A stretch of 64,000 nucleotides of DNA from Streptomyces sp. CHD11. Lineage in GTDB: Bacteria; Actinomycetota; Actinomycetes; Streptomycetales; Streptomycetaceae. Below are positions 11,779 to 20,513 of the stretch, piece by piece. The notes beneath the pieces are model-generated. The model was not told the origin of the DNA. It saw only the letters and a list, made by a program, of their open reading frames with translations, and made no database searches. Made by a program: the position numbers and the translations under genes. Each line of letters starts with the position of its first letter. Positions within the stretch are counted from its first letter, which is position 1. Location of the stretch: NCBI RefSeq assembly GCF_018638295.1, contig NZ_JABTTS010000005.1, positions 62,001-126,000 of the forward strand, read 5' to 3'.

Positions 11779-12380
11779 ACCGTGTGGTGCACCCCATCGA
11801 GCGGGAGTCCTTCCGGCGGCTGCGGGCCCGCCTCGACACCTCGCACCTGCCGCCCCTGACCCGGGCGGTGGTGGAGCGGGTCGTGCACTCCTCCGCCGAT
11901 CTCGAGTACGCCTCCGATCTCGTCATGGACGAGGGCCCGCTGGCGAGGGCGCATGCCGCGCTGCACGCCGGGGCGCCGGTCGTGGCCGACGTGGAGATGG
12001 TGGCGGCCGGGATCACCCGCCGGGAGACCGTGTGCCGGCTGCGGGACGCCGGGTCCGGGCCGGGACTCACACGTTCGGCGCACGCCGTGCGGCTGGCGTA
12101 CGAGGAGGTCGGTCCGGGCGCCCTGTGGGTGATCGGCTGTGCCCCGACCGCTCTCGAGGAGCTCCTGACGCTGGACGCCTCCCCCGCGCTCGTCATCGGA
12201 CTGCCCGTCGGTTTCGTCGGCGCGGCCGAGTCCAAGGCCGCGCTGCGGGAGAGCGGACTGCCCGCCGTGAGCAACGTGTCCGAGAAGGGCGGCTCCGCGG
12301 TCGCGGCCGCCGCGCTCAACGCCCTGCTGTACCACCCCGTCCCACTCGCATCCACCACCGAGTCCGAGGAGACCCTGTGA
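11775..12380 (+). CDS. cobH: Precorrin-8X methylmutase
   Basis: Catalyses the 1,5-shift of the C11 methyl group to C12, giving hydrogenobyrinic acid (CobH/CbiC). The protein is 201 residues, close to the family norm of about 210. The catalytic His lies in VERVVHSSADLEYA, and further markers are DVEMVAAGI, VIGCAPTALEEL and GLPVGFVGAAESK. The GTG overlaps the preceding stop; the 3' end overlaps the cbiX GTG. Confidence 0.94.
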   Translation: MNRVVHPIERESFRRLRARLDTSHLPPLTRAVVERVVHSSADLEYASDLVMDEGPLARAHAALHAGAPVVADVEMVAAGITRRETVCRLRDAGSGPGLTRSAHAVRLAYEEVGPGALWVIGCAPTALEELLTLDASPALVIGLPVGFVGAAESKAALRESGLPAVSNVSEKGGSAVAAAALNALLYHPVPLASTTESEETL

Positions 12381-13279
12381 CCACCCCGCCCGCCCTGCTC
12401 ATCGCCGGCCACGGCACCCGGGACGACGCCGGAGCGGAGGCGTTCCGCGACTTCGTGCGGGAACTGGGGCGCCGCCACCCCGGCCTGCCCGTCGCCGGAG
12501 GGTTCATCGAGCTGTCCCCGCCGCCCCTGGGCGAGGCCGTCGCGGAACTGGTGCGGCGGGGGGTGCGGCGGTTCGCGGCCGTTCCGCTGATGCTGGTGTC
12601 CGCCGGGCACGCCAAGGGGGACATCCCGGCGGCGCTGGCCCGCGAGAAGGAACGCCACCCGGGCGTCTCGTACACCTACGGCCGTCCGCTGGGTCCGCAC
12701 CCGGGGCTGCTGAGGGTGCTGGAGCGGCGGCTGGCCGAGGCGCTGGATCCGTCCTGGGACCCGTCCGAGGTGACGGTCCTGCTGGTGGGGCGCGGGTCGA
12801 CGGACCCGGATGCCAACGCCGAGGTGTTCAAGGCGGCACGGCTGCTGTGGGAGGGGCGGGGCTACGCGGCTGTCGAGACGGCGTTCGTGTCGCTGGCGGC
12901 GCCGGACGTGCCGGAAGGGCTGGAGCGGTGCGTGCGGCTGGGCGCCCGGCGGATCGTGGTCCTGCCGTACTTCCTGTTCACCGGGATCCTGCCGGACCGG
13001 GTGCGGCGGCAGACGGCGCAGTGGGCGGCGGCGCGTCCGGGGACCGGGGTACGGTCGGCGGACGTCATCGGACCGGAACCGGAACTGCTGGATCTGGTGA
13101 TGGAGCGGTACGAGGAGGCCGTGAAGGGTGACCTCAGGATGAACTGCGACACGTGTGTGTACCGGATCGCGCTCCCCGGCTTCGAGGACAAGGTGGGTCT
13201 CCCCCAGCAGCCGCACTTCCACCCCGACGACGACGGCCACCACCACGGCCACGGTCACGCGCACTCCCATGCGCACTGA
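12377..13279 (+). CDS. cbiX: CbiX/SirB-like sirohydrochlorin chelatase with a His-rich tail
   Basis: Predicted metal chelatase for sirohydrochlorin (Co2+ for cobalamin, or Fe2+ for siroheme). The 300 residues contain two CbiX half-domains. The N-terminal half shows the active-site IAGHGTRDD and SAGHAKGDIP histidines; the C-terminal half shows VGRGSTDPDANAE and LPYFLFTGILPDRV. Near the C-terminus is MNCDTCVYR, followed by a terminal run rich in His and Asp that could store or deliver metal. The GTG overlaps the cobH stop. Early-insertion CbiX next to late-insertion CobN is a mixed pathway set; the preferred metal cannot be told from sequence. Confidence 0.88.
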   Translation: MTTPPALLIAGHGTRDDAGAEAFRDFVRELGRRHPGLPVAGGFIELSPPPLGEAVAELVRRGVRRFAAVPLMLVSAGHAKGDIPAALAREKERHPGVSYTYGRPLGPHPGLLRVLERRLAEALDPSWDPSEVTVLLVGRGSTDPDANAEVFKAARLLWEGRGYAAVETAFVSLAAPDVPEGLERCVRLGARRIVVLPYFLFTGILPDRVRRQTAQWAAARPGTGVRSADVIGPEPELLDLVMERYEEAVKGDLRMNCDTCVYRIALPGFEDKVGLPQQPHFHPDDDGHHHGHGHAHSHAH

Positions 13280-14339
13280 TCCGGCGGGTGCCGGCGGGCA
13301 CGACCTGCGCCACCACGGTGACGCCGAGGTCCGCGACGACGGCTCCGCGCTGACCGACCTCGCGGTGAACGTCCGTACGGACACGCCTCCGGCATGGCTG
13401 CGGGAACACATCGCCGCGTCGCTGTCCGGACTCGCCGCCTACCCGGACGGGCGGGCCGCACGGGCGGCCGTGGCGGCGCGGCACGGCCACGCGGAGGAAC
13501 GGGTGCTGCTGACCGCCGGGGCGGCGGAGGCGTTCGTGCTGCTGGCGCGGGCGCTGAAGGTGCGTCGGCCGGTGGTGGTGCACCCGCAGTTCACGGAGCC
13601 CGAGGCGGCGCTGCGGGACGCGGGGCACACGGTGGACCGGGTGCTGCTGCGGGAAGCGGACGGCTTCCGGCTGGACCCGGCGGCGGTGCCCGGGGACGCG
13701 GACCTGGTGGTGATCGGCAACCCGACGAACCCCACGTCGGTGCTGCACCCGGCGGCCACGGTGGCCGCGCTGGCCCGGCCCGGACGCACGCTGGTGGTGG
13801 ACGAGGCGTTCATGGACGCGGTGCCCGGCGAGCGGGAGGCACTGGCCGGCCGCACGGACGTCCCCGGGCTCGTCGTGCTGCGCAGCCTCACCAAGACATG
13901 GGGGCTGGCGGGGCTGCGGATCGGCTACGTCCTGGCGGCCCCGGAGACCGTCGCGGAGCTGGAGCGCGCGCAGCCGTTGTGGCCGGTGTCGACGCCGGCG
14001 CTGGTGGCGGCGGAGGCGTGTGTGGGCCCCCGGGCGCTGGCGGAGGCGGCCGCCGCGGCGCGGCGCGGGGCGGCCGACCGGGGGTATCTGGTGGCGGGGC
14101 TGCGGGAGTTCGCGGCCCGCGGGGTCCGGATCACGGAACCGGCCGAGGGCCCGTTCGTGCTGGTCCGGATGCCGGAGGCGGCGGCGGTGCGGCGGCGGTT
14201 GCGCGCCCTCGGCTACGCGGTGCGGCGGGGGGACACGTTCCCCGGTCTGGACGGGGACTGGCTCCGGCTGGCGGTACGGGACCGGGCGACGACGGACGGT
14301 TTTCTGTCCGCGCTGAGCCGGTCGCTGCTCTCACCTTGA
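13269..14339 (+). CDS. cobC: Cobalamin-cluster class-I aminotransferase (threonine-phosphate decarboxylase-like)
   Basis: PLP enzyme of the CobC/CobD family, expected to make (R)-1-amino-2-propanol O-2-phosphate for the nucleotide loop. The protein is 356 residues with VVIGNPTNPTSVLHP, the PLP-associated VVDEAFMDAVPGE, the Schiff-base Lys in SLTKTWGLAGLRIGY, and a C-terminal Arg region LRLAVRDRATTDGFL. The ATG at 13269 lies inside the 3' end of cbiX (11-nt overlap), consistent with translational coupling. This is the last visible gene of the cobalamin run and is followed by a strong terminator-like hairpin. Confidence 0.87.
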   Translation: MRTDPAGAGGHDLRHHGDAEVRDDGSALTDLAVNVRTDTPPAWLREHIAASLSGLAAYPDGRAARAAVAARHGHAEERVLLTAGAAEAFVLLARALKVRRPVVVHPQFTEPEAALRDAGHTVDRVLLREADGFRLDPAAVPGDADLVVIGNPTNPTSVLHPAATVAALARPGRTLVVDEAFMDAVPGEREALAGRTDVPGLVVLRSLTKTWGLAGLRIGYVLAAPETVAELERAQPLWPVSTPALVAAEACVGPRALAEAAAAARRGAADRGYLVAGLREFAARGVRITEPAEGPFVLVRMPEAAAVRRRLRALGYAVRRGDTFPGLDGDWLRLAVRDRATTDGFLSALSRSLLSP

Positions 14340-14344
14340 ATCGT

Positions 14345-14415
14345 CCCCGCCGCCCCTTCCCGTCCCGGAACCGGGGCTTCGCCCCCGGGGACGGGGCAGG
14401 GAAGGGGCGGCGGGG
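14345..14415. terminator. Bidirectional hairpin terminator formed by a dispersed repeat
   Basis: Arms at 14345-14361 and 14399-14415 are perfectly complementary over 17 bp; the left arm reads CCCCGCCGCCCCTTCCC. The site lies between the convergent ends of cobC and the LAETG protein gene. The left arm is the same repeat that sits inside cobB at 5759. There is no U-tract, which is normal for Streptomyces terminators. Confidence 0.75.
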
Positions 14416-14434
14416 GCGGGCTCCTCCCGCCGCG

Positions 14435-15403
14435 TCAGCTTCTGCGGCCCCGGCGCGACAGCAGCACCGCCGCGCCCCCGGCCCCAAGGAGAGCGACCGC
14501 GCCGGCCGCGATGTACGGAGTCGTCGAGTCACCCCCGGTCTCGGCCAGATCGGCGGCGGGGGCAGCCTGCTCCGCCCGCGCCCCCTGCGGCTGGACCCCC
14601 GCGGGCGCGTCCGCTGCCGCCTCCCCGGCTTCGGCCGGCGCCGGTTCGGCCGCTGCCCCGGCAGGGGCCTCGCACGCGGCCTCGGCCAACGTCAGCGTGC
14701 CGTCGACCTCGGCGACGTTGAGCTTCAACGGGTTGACGGAGACCTCGAGCCGCAGCGCGGTCGCGGCGGCCGTGGTCGACGTGGTCCCGGTCTTCGACAG
14801 GTCCAGCCTGACCGACCCGACGCCCGGCACCTCGACATGGGTGGGGCCCTCGGCGGTCAGCGCGACGCGTTTGCCGAGGACCGTCACCGCGGCGGGCAGG
14901 GTCACCGAGGCGTGCGGGACCTCCCCGGCCCCGCAGACCGCCCTGGAGCTCACCGCCTCCAGCTCGACGACCGGCAGCAGCGGAAGACCGGGCACATGGA
15001 GCCGGGCCTTGGCGAGGGTGGTGGACGCCTCGGCCCGGTCGCCGTTCACCGTCGCCTCCGCGTCGGCCACCTCCGCCCGCAGCACGCTGAAGGGTTTGCC
15101 GCCGTCGACACCGTCGAGGGCGGCGGTGAGCGCCGTCTTCCGCGCGCTCCGCGGTGCGTGGACCTCGTTGAGGGTGACGGCGAGCGGGGCGTGCACGGTC
15201 TTGTTGAGCAGGGACACGTCGAGCCCGGTGCGCAGTACGGCGGCGCTCGCGCTGCCGTGCCCCTCGGTGGCGTGCGCGGAACCCGCGCCGGCCAGCGCGG
15301 CGGGACCCGCGGCGAGGGCGGTGGCCGTGACAACGGCGGCCCAACGGCGTGCGGGCATAAGGAAGTTGATGGTGTACAAGGTGGTGGGACCCCCACGAGA
15401 CAT
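14435..15403 (-). CDS. Secreted LAETG-anchored surface protein (SCO1860 family)
   Basis: The 322-residue protein has a signal peptide (Arg-rich start, hydrophobic stretch, cleavage likely after GAGSAHA) and a middle region of about 200 residues with repeated beta-rich Val/Leu segments. A Pro/Ala/Glu-rich wall-spanning region follows, then the sortase motif LAETG, a hydrophobic helix and an RRGRRS tail. This is the layout of a class-E sortase substrate. It is recognised as the family found next to cobalamin clusters in Streptomyces; its function is unknown. The start is uncertain: 15403 has GGGG about 8 nt upstream, while an ATG at 15358 would give a cleaner signal peptide. A single Cys pair might form a disulfide. 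Confidence 0.8.
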   Translation of the reverse strand: MSRGGPTTLYTINFLMPARRWAAVVTATALAAGPAALAGAGSAHATEGHGSASAAVLRTGLDVSLLNKTVHAPLAVTLNEVHAPRSARKTALTAALDGVDGGKPFSVLRAEVADAEATVNGDRAEASTTLAKARLHVPGLPLLPVVELEAVSSRAVCGAGEVPHASVTLPAAVTVLGKRVALTAEGPTHVEVPGVGSVRLDLSKTGTTSTTAAATALRLEVSVNPLKLNVAEVDGTLTLAEAACEAPAGAAAEPAPAEAGEAAADAPAGVQPQGARAEQAAPAADLAETGGDSTTPYIAAGAVALLGAGGAAVLLSRRGRRS

Positions 15404-15558
15404 GACTGGGACCCCGAAAGGATGTCCGCGCGTACGACGGTCCGTCAGCGATCCACCGACTCTTCACTCCTTCGGGGCGGACCAGCGCTTCCGTTCGAAT
15501 CCCGTGGTACGGCTGTTCCCCGCCGTCACCCTCCGGCGCTTCAGCGGGGCGTGCGCGA
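15404..15558. other. Gap upstream of the LAETG protein gene; no gene seen
   Basis: About 155 bases between the LAETG protein start and the end of the amidohydrolase gene. It probably carries the promoter of the LAETG gene. A T-arm-like string at 15491-15507 does not belong to a tRNA. Confidence 0.4.
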
Positions 15559-16650
15559 CTACGCGACCACGCGCCCGCCGAGCACCACCCGGCGCGGATC
15601 CGCCAGCACCCGGACGTCCGCGCGCGGGTCGGAGCCGTAGACCACCAGGTCGGCAGGGGCCCCCTCCGCCAGGCCGGGGCGGCCGAGCCACTTCCGGGCC
15701 GCCCAGGTGCCGGCGGCCAGCGCCTCGACGGGCGGGATCCCCGCCTTGGTCAGTTCCGCGACCTCGTCGGCCGCGAGGCCGTGCGGGAGGGCGCCGCCCG
15801 CGTCCGTGCCGACGAAGACGGGGATGCCGGCGTCGTAGGCGGAGCGCACGGTGTCGTAGCGGCGTTCGTGGAGCCGGCGCATATGGGCCGACCAGCGCGG
15901 GAACCGGGACTCGCCGCCGTCGGCGAGGGCGGGGAAGGTGGCGATGTTGACGAGGGTGGGGACGATCGCGACGCCCCGTTCGGCGAAGAGCGGGATCGTG
16001 TCGTCGGTGAGGCCCGTGGCGTGTTCGACGCAGTCGATGCCGGCCTCGGCCAGGTCCCGCAGGGAGTCCTCGGCGAAGCAGTGCGCGGTGACGCGGGCGC
16101 CCAGCCGGTGCGCCTCGGCGATCGCGGCCTCGACGGCCCCGCGCGGCCAGCAGGCCGAGAGATCGCCCAGGTCGCGGTCGATCCAGTCGCCGACCAGTTT
16201 CACCCAGCCGTCCGAGCGCCGGGCCTCCTGGGCGACGTACGCGGTGAGATCTCCGGGTTCGACCTCCCAGGCGTAGTTGCGGATGTAGCGGCGGGTGCGG
16301 GCGATGTGCCGGCCGGCCCGGATGATCCTCGGGAGGTCCTCACGGTCGTCGGTCCAGCGGGTGTCGGACGGCGACCCGGCGTCCCGCAGCAGCAGGGCGC
16401 CGGCGTCTCGGTCGGTGAGCGCCTGCTTCTCGGCGACGTCGTCGGGGACGGCGCCGTGCCGGTCCAGGCCCACATGACAGTGGGCGTCGACCAGACCGGG
16501 CAGCACCCAGCCGTCGACGGTGCGGACGTCGCGGGCGCCGGCGGGACGGTCGTAGGAGATCCGCCCGTCGACGACCCACAGCTCGCTCCGTACCTCGTCC
16601 GGACCGACGAGGATCCGCCCCTTCACGTGCAGCACCGCGCGTTCGCTCAT
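15559..16650 (-). CDS. Metal-dependent amidohydrolase (imidazolonepropionase/prolidase-like)
   Basis: Predicted TIM-barrel hydrolase acting on an amide or cyclic imide; the substrate is unknown. The 363 residues show the metal-binding LVDAHCHVGL, a Lys likely to be the carbamylated bridging residue (GWVKLVGDW), later metal His residues (TAHCFAED and CVEHATGL) and the final Asp in VFVGTDAGGALPHG. The ATG at 16650 has AGGG 8 nt upstream and was preferred to a GTG at 16659. It starts 21 nt after the ABC ATPase gene on the same strand, so it is probably the fourth gene of that transport operon and may act on the imported compound. Confidence 0.82.
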   Translation of the reverse strand: MSERAVLHVKGRILVGPDEVRSELWVVDGRISYDRPAGARDVRTVDGWVLPGLVDAHCHVGLDRHGAVPDDVAEKQALTDRDAGALLLRDAGSPSDTRWTDDREDLPRIIRAGRHIARTRRYIRNYAWEVEPGDLTAYVAQEARRSDGWVKLVGDWIDRDLGDLSACWPRGAVEAAIAEAHRLGARVTAHCFAEDSLRDLAEAGIDCVEHATGLTDDTIPLFAERGVAIVPTLVNIATFPALADGGESRFPRWSAHMRRLHERRYDTVRSAYDAGIPVFVGTDAGGALPHGLAADEVAELTKAGIPPVEALAAGTWAARKWLGRPGLAEGAPADLVVYGSDPRADVRVLADPRRVVLGGRVVA

Positions 16651-16671
16651 ACCCGGCACCCTAGTGAGGGA

Positions 16672-17469
16672 CTACGGCGACTTGCCCACCTGGTCGGAGG
16701 TCTCCTCCTCGACGTCCGCCATGGCGGGGTCGAGGAGGCGGGAGAGGAAGTGCCGGGTGCGTTCGTGCCGCGGCCGGCCGATGACCTGCTCGGGGGCGCC
16801 GTCCTCGACCACCACTCCGCCGTCCATGAAGACGACCCGGTCGGCGACCTCGCGGGCGAAGGTCATCTCGTGGGTGACGACCATCATGGTCATGCCCTCG
16901 TTCGCGAGCATCCGCATCACGGCGAGGACGTCGCCGACCAGTTCGGGGTCGAGCGCCGAGGTCGGCTCGTCGAAGAGCATCACCTCGGGGCCCATCGCCA
17001 GCGCGCGGGCGATGGCGACGCGCTGCTGCTGACCGCCGGAGAGGGAGGACGGGTAGGCGTCGGCCTTCTCGGCGAGGCCCACGCGCCGAAGGTTCTCGGC
17101 GGCGACCCTCCCGGCCTCCGCCTTGCCCCTGCGCAGGACCCGGCGCTGCGGCAGCGTGAGGTTCTCGGTCACGGTGAGGTGCGGGAACAGGTTGAACTGC
17201 TGGAAGACCATCCCGATGCGGCGGCGTACGGCATCGATGTCGACGTCCGGATCGGTGAGTTCCGTTCCGCCGACGTGGACCTCTCCCCCGGTGGGTTCCT
17301 CCAGCAGGTTCACGCAGCGCAGCAGGGTCGACTTGCCGGACCCGGAGGGGCCGATGACGCAGACGACCTCGCCCTGGCCGATCTCCAGGTCGATGCCGCG
17401 CAGCACATGGTTGTCACCGAAGGACTTGTGCAGACCGCTGACGCGGATCTCCGGCGGGCTCGGGGTCAT
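16672..17469 (-). CDS. Amino-acid ABC transporter ATP-binding protein (GlnQ-type)
   Basis: ATPase subunit of a polar amino-acid importer. The protein is 265 residues with Walker [11 protein letters not shown]-loop [12 protein letters not shown], signature [15 protein letters not shown], Walker [14 protein letters not shown] and the H-loop VVTHEM, all in GlnQ/HisP form. The ATG at 17469 overlaps the permease stop (ATGA), which decides the start. The C-terminal [14 protein letters not shown] extension is slightly acidic and not part of the ABC fold. Confidence 0.93.
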   Translation of the reverse strand: MTPSPPEIRVSGLHKSFGDNHVLRGIDLEIGQGEVVCVIGPSGSGKSTLLRCVNLLEEPTGGEVHVGGTELTDPDVDIDAVRRRIGMVFQQFNLFPHLTVTENLTLPQRRVLRRGKAEAGRVAAENLRRVGLAEKADAYPSSLSGGQQQRVAIARALAMGPEVMLFDEPTSALDPELVGDVLAVMRMLANEGMTMMVVTHEMTFAREVADRVVFMDGGVVVEDGAPEQVIGRPRHERTRHFLSRLLDPAMADVEEETSDQVGKSP

Positions 17470-18302
17470 TTCACGGCCTCCTGGGCCTTGGCCTCCATGC
17501 GGCGCACGACGAAGCCGAGCGGGATGGTGATCAGCAGGTAGCACAGGCCGGCCACCAGGATCGGGGTGGAGTTGGCGGTCTGGCTGGCCAGATCGCGGCC
17601 GTACTTGGACAGTTCGCGCTCCCCCAGGGTGACGCCGAGGAAGAGCACCAGCGAGGAGTCCTTGAAGAGCAGGACCAGCTCGTTGGTGAGCGGCGGGAGA
17701 ATGATCCGGAAGGCCTGCGGGACGATGACGGAGATCATGGCCCGGGCGGGCGAGAAACCCAGTGAACGGGCCGCCTCCATCTGCCCCTTGGGTACGGCCT
17801 GGATGCCGGCCCGGATCGTCTCCGCCATGTACGCGGCCGCCACCAGGCCGAGCGCGAGGGCGACCTTGCCGTAGGTGCCGCCGATGATCTCGGTGCCGGG
17901 GAAGGCGAGCGGCACGGCGACGCCGATGAAGATGAAGATCAGCAGGGCGGGCAGGCCGCGGAAGATCTCGATGTAGACGCCGGCCAGCCAGCGGTACGGC
18001 GCGACGGACGACAGCCGCATCAGCGCGATCACCATGCCGAGGGCGAGCCCGACTGCGAAGCCGGTCACCGTGAAGAGCACGGTGTTCTTCAGCGCCAGCG
18101 TGATGACCTCCGGGAACATCCGCTCGGCGATGTCGATCTGCGCGAACTGGTTCTGCAGTCTGTCCCAGTCGGCCGAGACCGCGAAGGCGATCACGGCCGC
18201 GACGAAGACGGCGTACTGGACGCCGCGTGACAGGCTGCGCTTCTGCCGCCTGGTCAGGCCCTTCCTCTTCGGCCGGACCGGCGGCTTCTCCGTATCGGTC
18301 AT
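17466..18302 (-). CDS. Amino-acid ABC transporter permease (HisM/GlnP-type)
   Basis: Inner-membrane permease of 278 residues. A basic N-terminal tail ([16 protein letters not shown]) precedes about five to six hydrophobic segments. The HAAT-family hallmarks are visible: [31 protein letters not shown] and the EAA loop [16 protein letters not shown]. It lies 4 nt after the binding-protein gene and overlaps the ATPase gene, forming a standard binding protein-permease-ATPase order. The encoded permease probably works as a homodimer because only one permease gene is present. Confidence 0.92.
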   Translation of the reverse strand: MTDTEKPPVRPKRKGLTRRQKRSLSRGVQYAVFVAAVIAFAVSADWDRLQNQFAQIDIAERMFPEVITLALKNTVLFTVTGFAVGLALGMVIALMRLSSVAPYRWLAGVYIEIFRGLPALLIFIFIGVAVPLAFPGTEIIGGTYGKVALALGLVAAAYMAETIRAGIQAVPKGQMEAARSLGFSPARAMISVIVPQAFRIILPPLTNELVLLFKDSSLVLFLGVTLGERELSKYGRDLASQTANSTPILVAGLCYLLITIPLGFVVRRMEAKAQEAVK

Positions 18303-18306
18303 CGGG

Positions 18307-19155
18307 TCAGGACGCGGCCGGCGAGGCGGCGGACTCGTCGTAGGGGCCGATCCACTGCTCGTACAGCTTCTTGTACGTGCCGTCGGCCTCGGCGTCCGCG
18401 AGGGCCTTGTTGACCGCCTCGCGCAGCGCGGTGTTGCCCTTCTTCACCGTGACGCCGTACTCCTCGCCGGTGTCGATCTGCTCGGCGACCTCGAAGGCGT
18501 CGGCGTTGGCCTTGTCCTTCAGCCAGCCCTGGACGACGGGGTAGTCGATGACGACGGCCTTGACCTGGCCGGTGCGCAGTCCGTTGAGGACGGCGTCGGA
18601 GGACTCGAAGGAGACGGGGTCCAGGCCCTCCTCCTTGACGTGGTCCTCACCGGTGGTCTGCGCCTGGGCGCCGAGCTTGACACCCTGGGACTTCACGTCG
18701 GCGAGGGAGGTGACGCCGCTGCCCCGGTCGACGAGTACGGCCTGCGTGGCGTTGAAGTACGGGTCGGAGAAGTCGACGTTCTTCTTGCGCTCCTCGGTGA
18801 TGGTCATCCCGGCCGCCGCCAGGTCGCACTCACCGGCGTTGAGGAAGGCGCCGGTCTTGAAGTTCTCGAAGGGCGTGTCGAGGATCTCCTGCCGCACACC
18901 GAGGTCCTCGGCGACCAGGTCGATCAGTGCGACGTCGAAGCCCTGCACCTTGCCGTCGATCTCCGACTGGAAGGGCGGGTACGGGAGGTGGGTGCAGGTG
19001 GTGAGCTGCCCCGCCTTGACGAGTTCGACGCCGCCGGCGGTCGTGGAGCCGCCGCCCCCGTCGTCGCTGGAGGTGCAGGCGGTCAGGAGTACCAGCCCGG
19101 CCGTCGCGGTGGTGGCGGCCAGTATGCGGGTCCGGCGGCCGGGGAGCGTCTTCAC
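18307..19155 (-). CDS. Amino-acid ABC transporter substrate-binding lipoprotein
   Basis: Extracellular solute-binding protein, family 3. The 282 residues start with a lipoprotein signal (LLTACTSS, Cys as the lipid anchor). The family-3 features follow: GFDVALIDLVAEDLG, CDLAAAGMTITEERKKNVDFSDPY and a C-terminal LYEQWIGPYDE. The GTG start at 19155 is set by the strong site AGGAGGCTCTC. Ligand identity cannot be read from sequence. It heads the operon binding protein-permease-ATPase-amidohydrolase, and its upstream region contains a 29-bp palindrome. Confidence 0.92.
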   Translation of the reverse strand: MKTLPGRRTRILAATTATAGLVLLTACTSSDDGGGGSTTAGGVELVKAGQLTTCTHLPYPPFQSEIDGKVQGFDVALIDLVAEDLGVRQEILDTPFENFKTGAFLNAGECDLAAAGMTITEERKKNVDFSDPYFNATQAVLVDRGSGVTSLADVKSQGVKLGAQAQTTGEDHVKEEGLDPVSFESSDAVLNGLRTGQVKAVVIDYPVVQGWLKDKANADAFEVAEQIDTGEEYGVTVKKGNTALREAVNKALADAEADGTYKKLYEQWIGPYDESAASPAAS

Positions 19156-19195
19156 GAGAGCCTCCTGATCAAGGAACGATGCGTTCCGATTATAA

Positions 19196-19224
19196 GGAAG
19201 GGTTTGAGATACCCAAACCATTCC
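19196..19224. promoter_or_regulatory. 29-bp palindrome in a divergent promoter region (candidate operator)
   Basis: Half-sites GGAA-n-GGTTTG and CAAACC-n-TTCC are exact complements around a 7-nt centre. It lies 41 nt upstream of the binding-protein start (minus) and 126 nt upstream of the aminotransferase start (plus), in an AT-rich patch. This is typical of an operator that controls both units. Confidence 0.55.
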
Positions 19225-19350
19225 GGTGGCCGGTGGCCGGAGGGCGGCCCGGCCCCGGAACCCCGCGGCCGGGCCGCCCTCCGGGCCAAGGTCTACCCTC
19301 GACCTCGTCGAACGTACCCACCACCGTCGCGAAGCAAAGAGAGCCCCGCC

Positions 19351-20451
19351 GTGACCCACCTCCTCCTCGATCTGCCCCCGATGAGCGCCGCGCACTTCGC
19401 CTCGATCGAGGACCGGGTGGCAAGGCTGCTGGGCACCCGCCAGGACGTCGTGATCACGCAGGGGGAGGCGCTGCTCCCGCTGGAGGGCGCGATCCGTGCG
19501 ACCGCCGGTCCCGGCACGACCGCGCTGAACATCATCACCGGCCCCTACGGCCAGACCTTCGGCGACTGGCTGCGGGACTGCGGGGCCACCGTGATCGACC
19601 TGACGGTGCCGTTCCACACGGCGGTGACGGCCGGGCAGGTCCGGGACGCCTTCGCGGAGCACCCGGAGATCGGCTTCGTGTCCCTGGTGCACGCGGAGGC
19701 CGCCACCGGGAACACCAACCCGGTCGCGGAGATCGGCGAGGTGGCCCGGGCGCACGGGGCGCTCTTCTACCTGGACGCGGTCGCCTCGATCGGGGCGGAA
19801 CCGGTGCTGCCGGACACATGGGGCGTGGACCTGTGCGTGATCGGGGCGCAGAAGGCGATGGGCGGTCCGGCCGGGGTCTCGGCGGTGTCGGTGAGTGAGC
19901 GGGCGTGGGCGCGGATGGCCGCGAACCCGCGGGCGCCGCGCCGTTCCTACCTCTCCCTCCTCGACTGGAAGGAGCGCTGGATCGACGGCGGCCGTACGGC
20001 GCTGCCGCACGCGCCGGCGCAGTTGGAGATGCTGGCGCTGGAGGCGTGCGTGGAGCGGATCGAGGCGGTGGGGCTGGACACGGTGATGTCCCGGCACGCG
20101 TCTGCCGCGGCGGCGGCCCGGGCGGGGGCGCTCGCCCTGGGCGGGGGGCTGGAGCCGTACGTGCGGGCCGCGGCCGAGGCGGCACCCGTCGCCACGACGC
20201 TGCGGGCGCCGGGCGGCACCGCGGCCTCGGAACTGGTGGCCCGCGCCCTGGCCGCCGATCCGGCCGCCCCGCTGGCGGCGGGCGGCGGCGCACTCGCGGG
20301 GGAGATGATCCGCGTCAACCACTACGGTCCCGGGTCGACCCCCGGCACGGTACGCGCCTGCCTGACGGCCCTGGGCACGGCGATGAGCGGTGCGGATCTG
20401 ACGGTGAACCTCCCCGCGGCGCTGGAGGCGGCGGACAAGGCCTGGCGGTAG
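19351..20451 (+). CDS. Class-V PLP-dependent aminotransferase (alanine-glyoxylate/purine catabolism type)
   Basis: The 366-residue fold-type I enzyme shows VHAEAATGNTNPVAEI, LFYLDAVASIGAEP and the PLP Lys in CVIGAQKAMGGPAG. The pattern resembles alanine-glyoxylate or (S)-ureidoglycine-glyoxylate aminotransferases; the exact substrate is unresolved. The GTG at 19351 follows AAAGAGAGCC. It diverges from an amino-acid importer plus amidohydrolase operon and shares its palindromic control region, suggesting a joint role in using an imported nitrogen compound. A terminator-like hairpin follows. Confidence 0.8.
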   Translation: MTHLLLDLPPMSAAHFASIEDRVARLLGTRQDVVITQGEALLPLEGAIRATAGPGTTALNIITGPYGQTFGDWLRDCGATVIDLTVPFHTAVTAGQVRDAFAEHPEIGFVSLVHAEAATGNTNPVAEIGEVARAHGALFYLDAVASIGAEPVLPDTWGVDLCVIGAQKAMGGPAGVSAVSVSERAWARMAANPRAPRRSYLSLLDWKERWIDGGRTALPHAPAQLEMLALEACVERIEAVGLDTVMSRHASAAAAARAGALALGGGLEPYVRAAAEAAPVATTLRAPGGTAASELVARALAADPAAPLAAGGGALAGEMIRVNHYGPGSTPGTVRACLTALGTAMSGADLTVNLPAALEAADKAWR

Positions 20452-20480
20452 GCGTCCGCGGGCCGGGCCCGGCGAGGGCC

Positions 20481-20513
20481 GGGCGGGCACCGGTCCGCAC
20501 GGGGTGCCCGTCC
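20481..20513. terminator. Hairpin terminator after the class-V aminotransferase gene
   Basis: Arms 20481-20491 and 20503-20513 pair over 11 bp with one mismatch (GGGCGGGCACC against GGTGCCCGTCC), with an 11-nt loop, 30 nt after the stop codon. Confidence 0.6.

Noticed and set aside
15480..15515. A tRNA-like T-arm string (GTTCGAATCCC)
   Set aside because: The flanking bases do not pair, and no acceptor, D or anticodon arms were found nearby.
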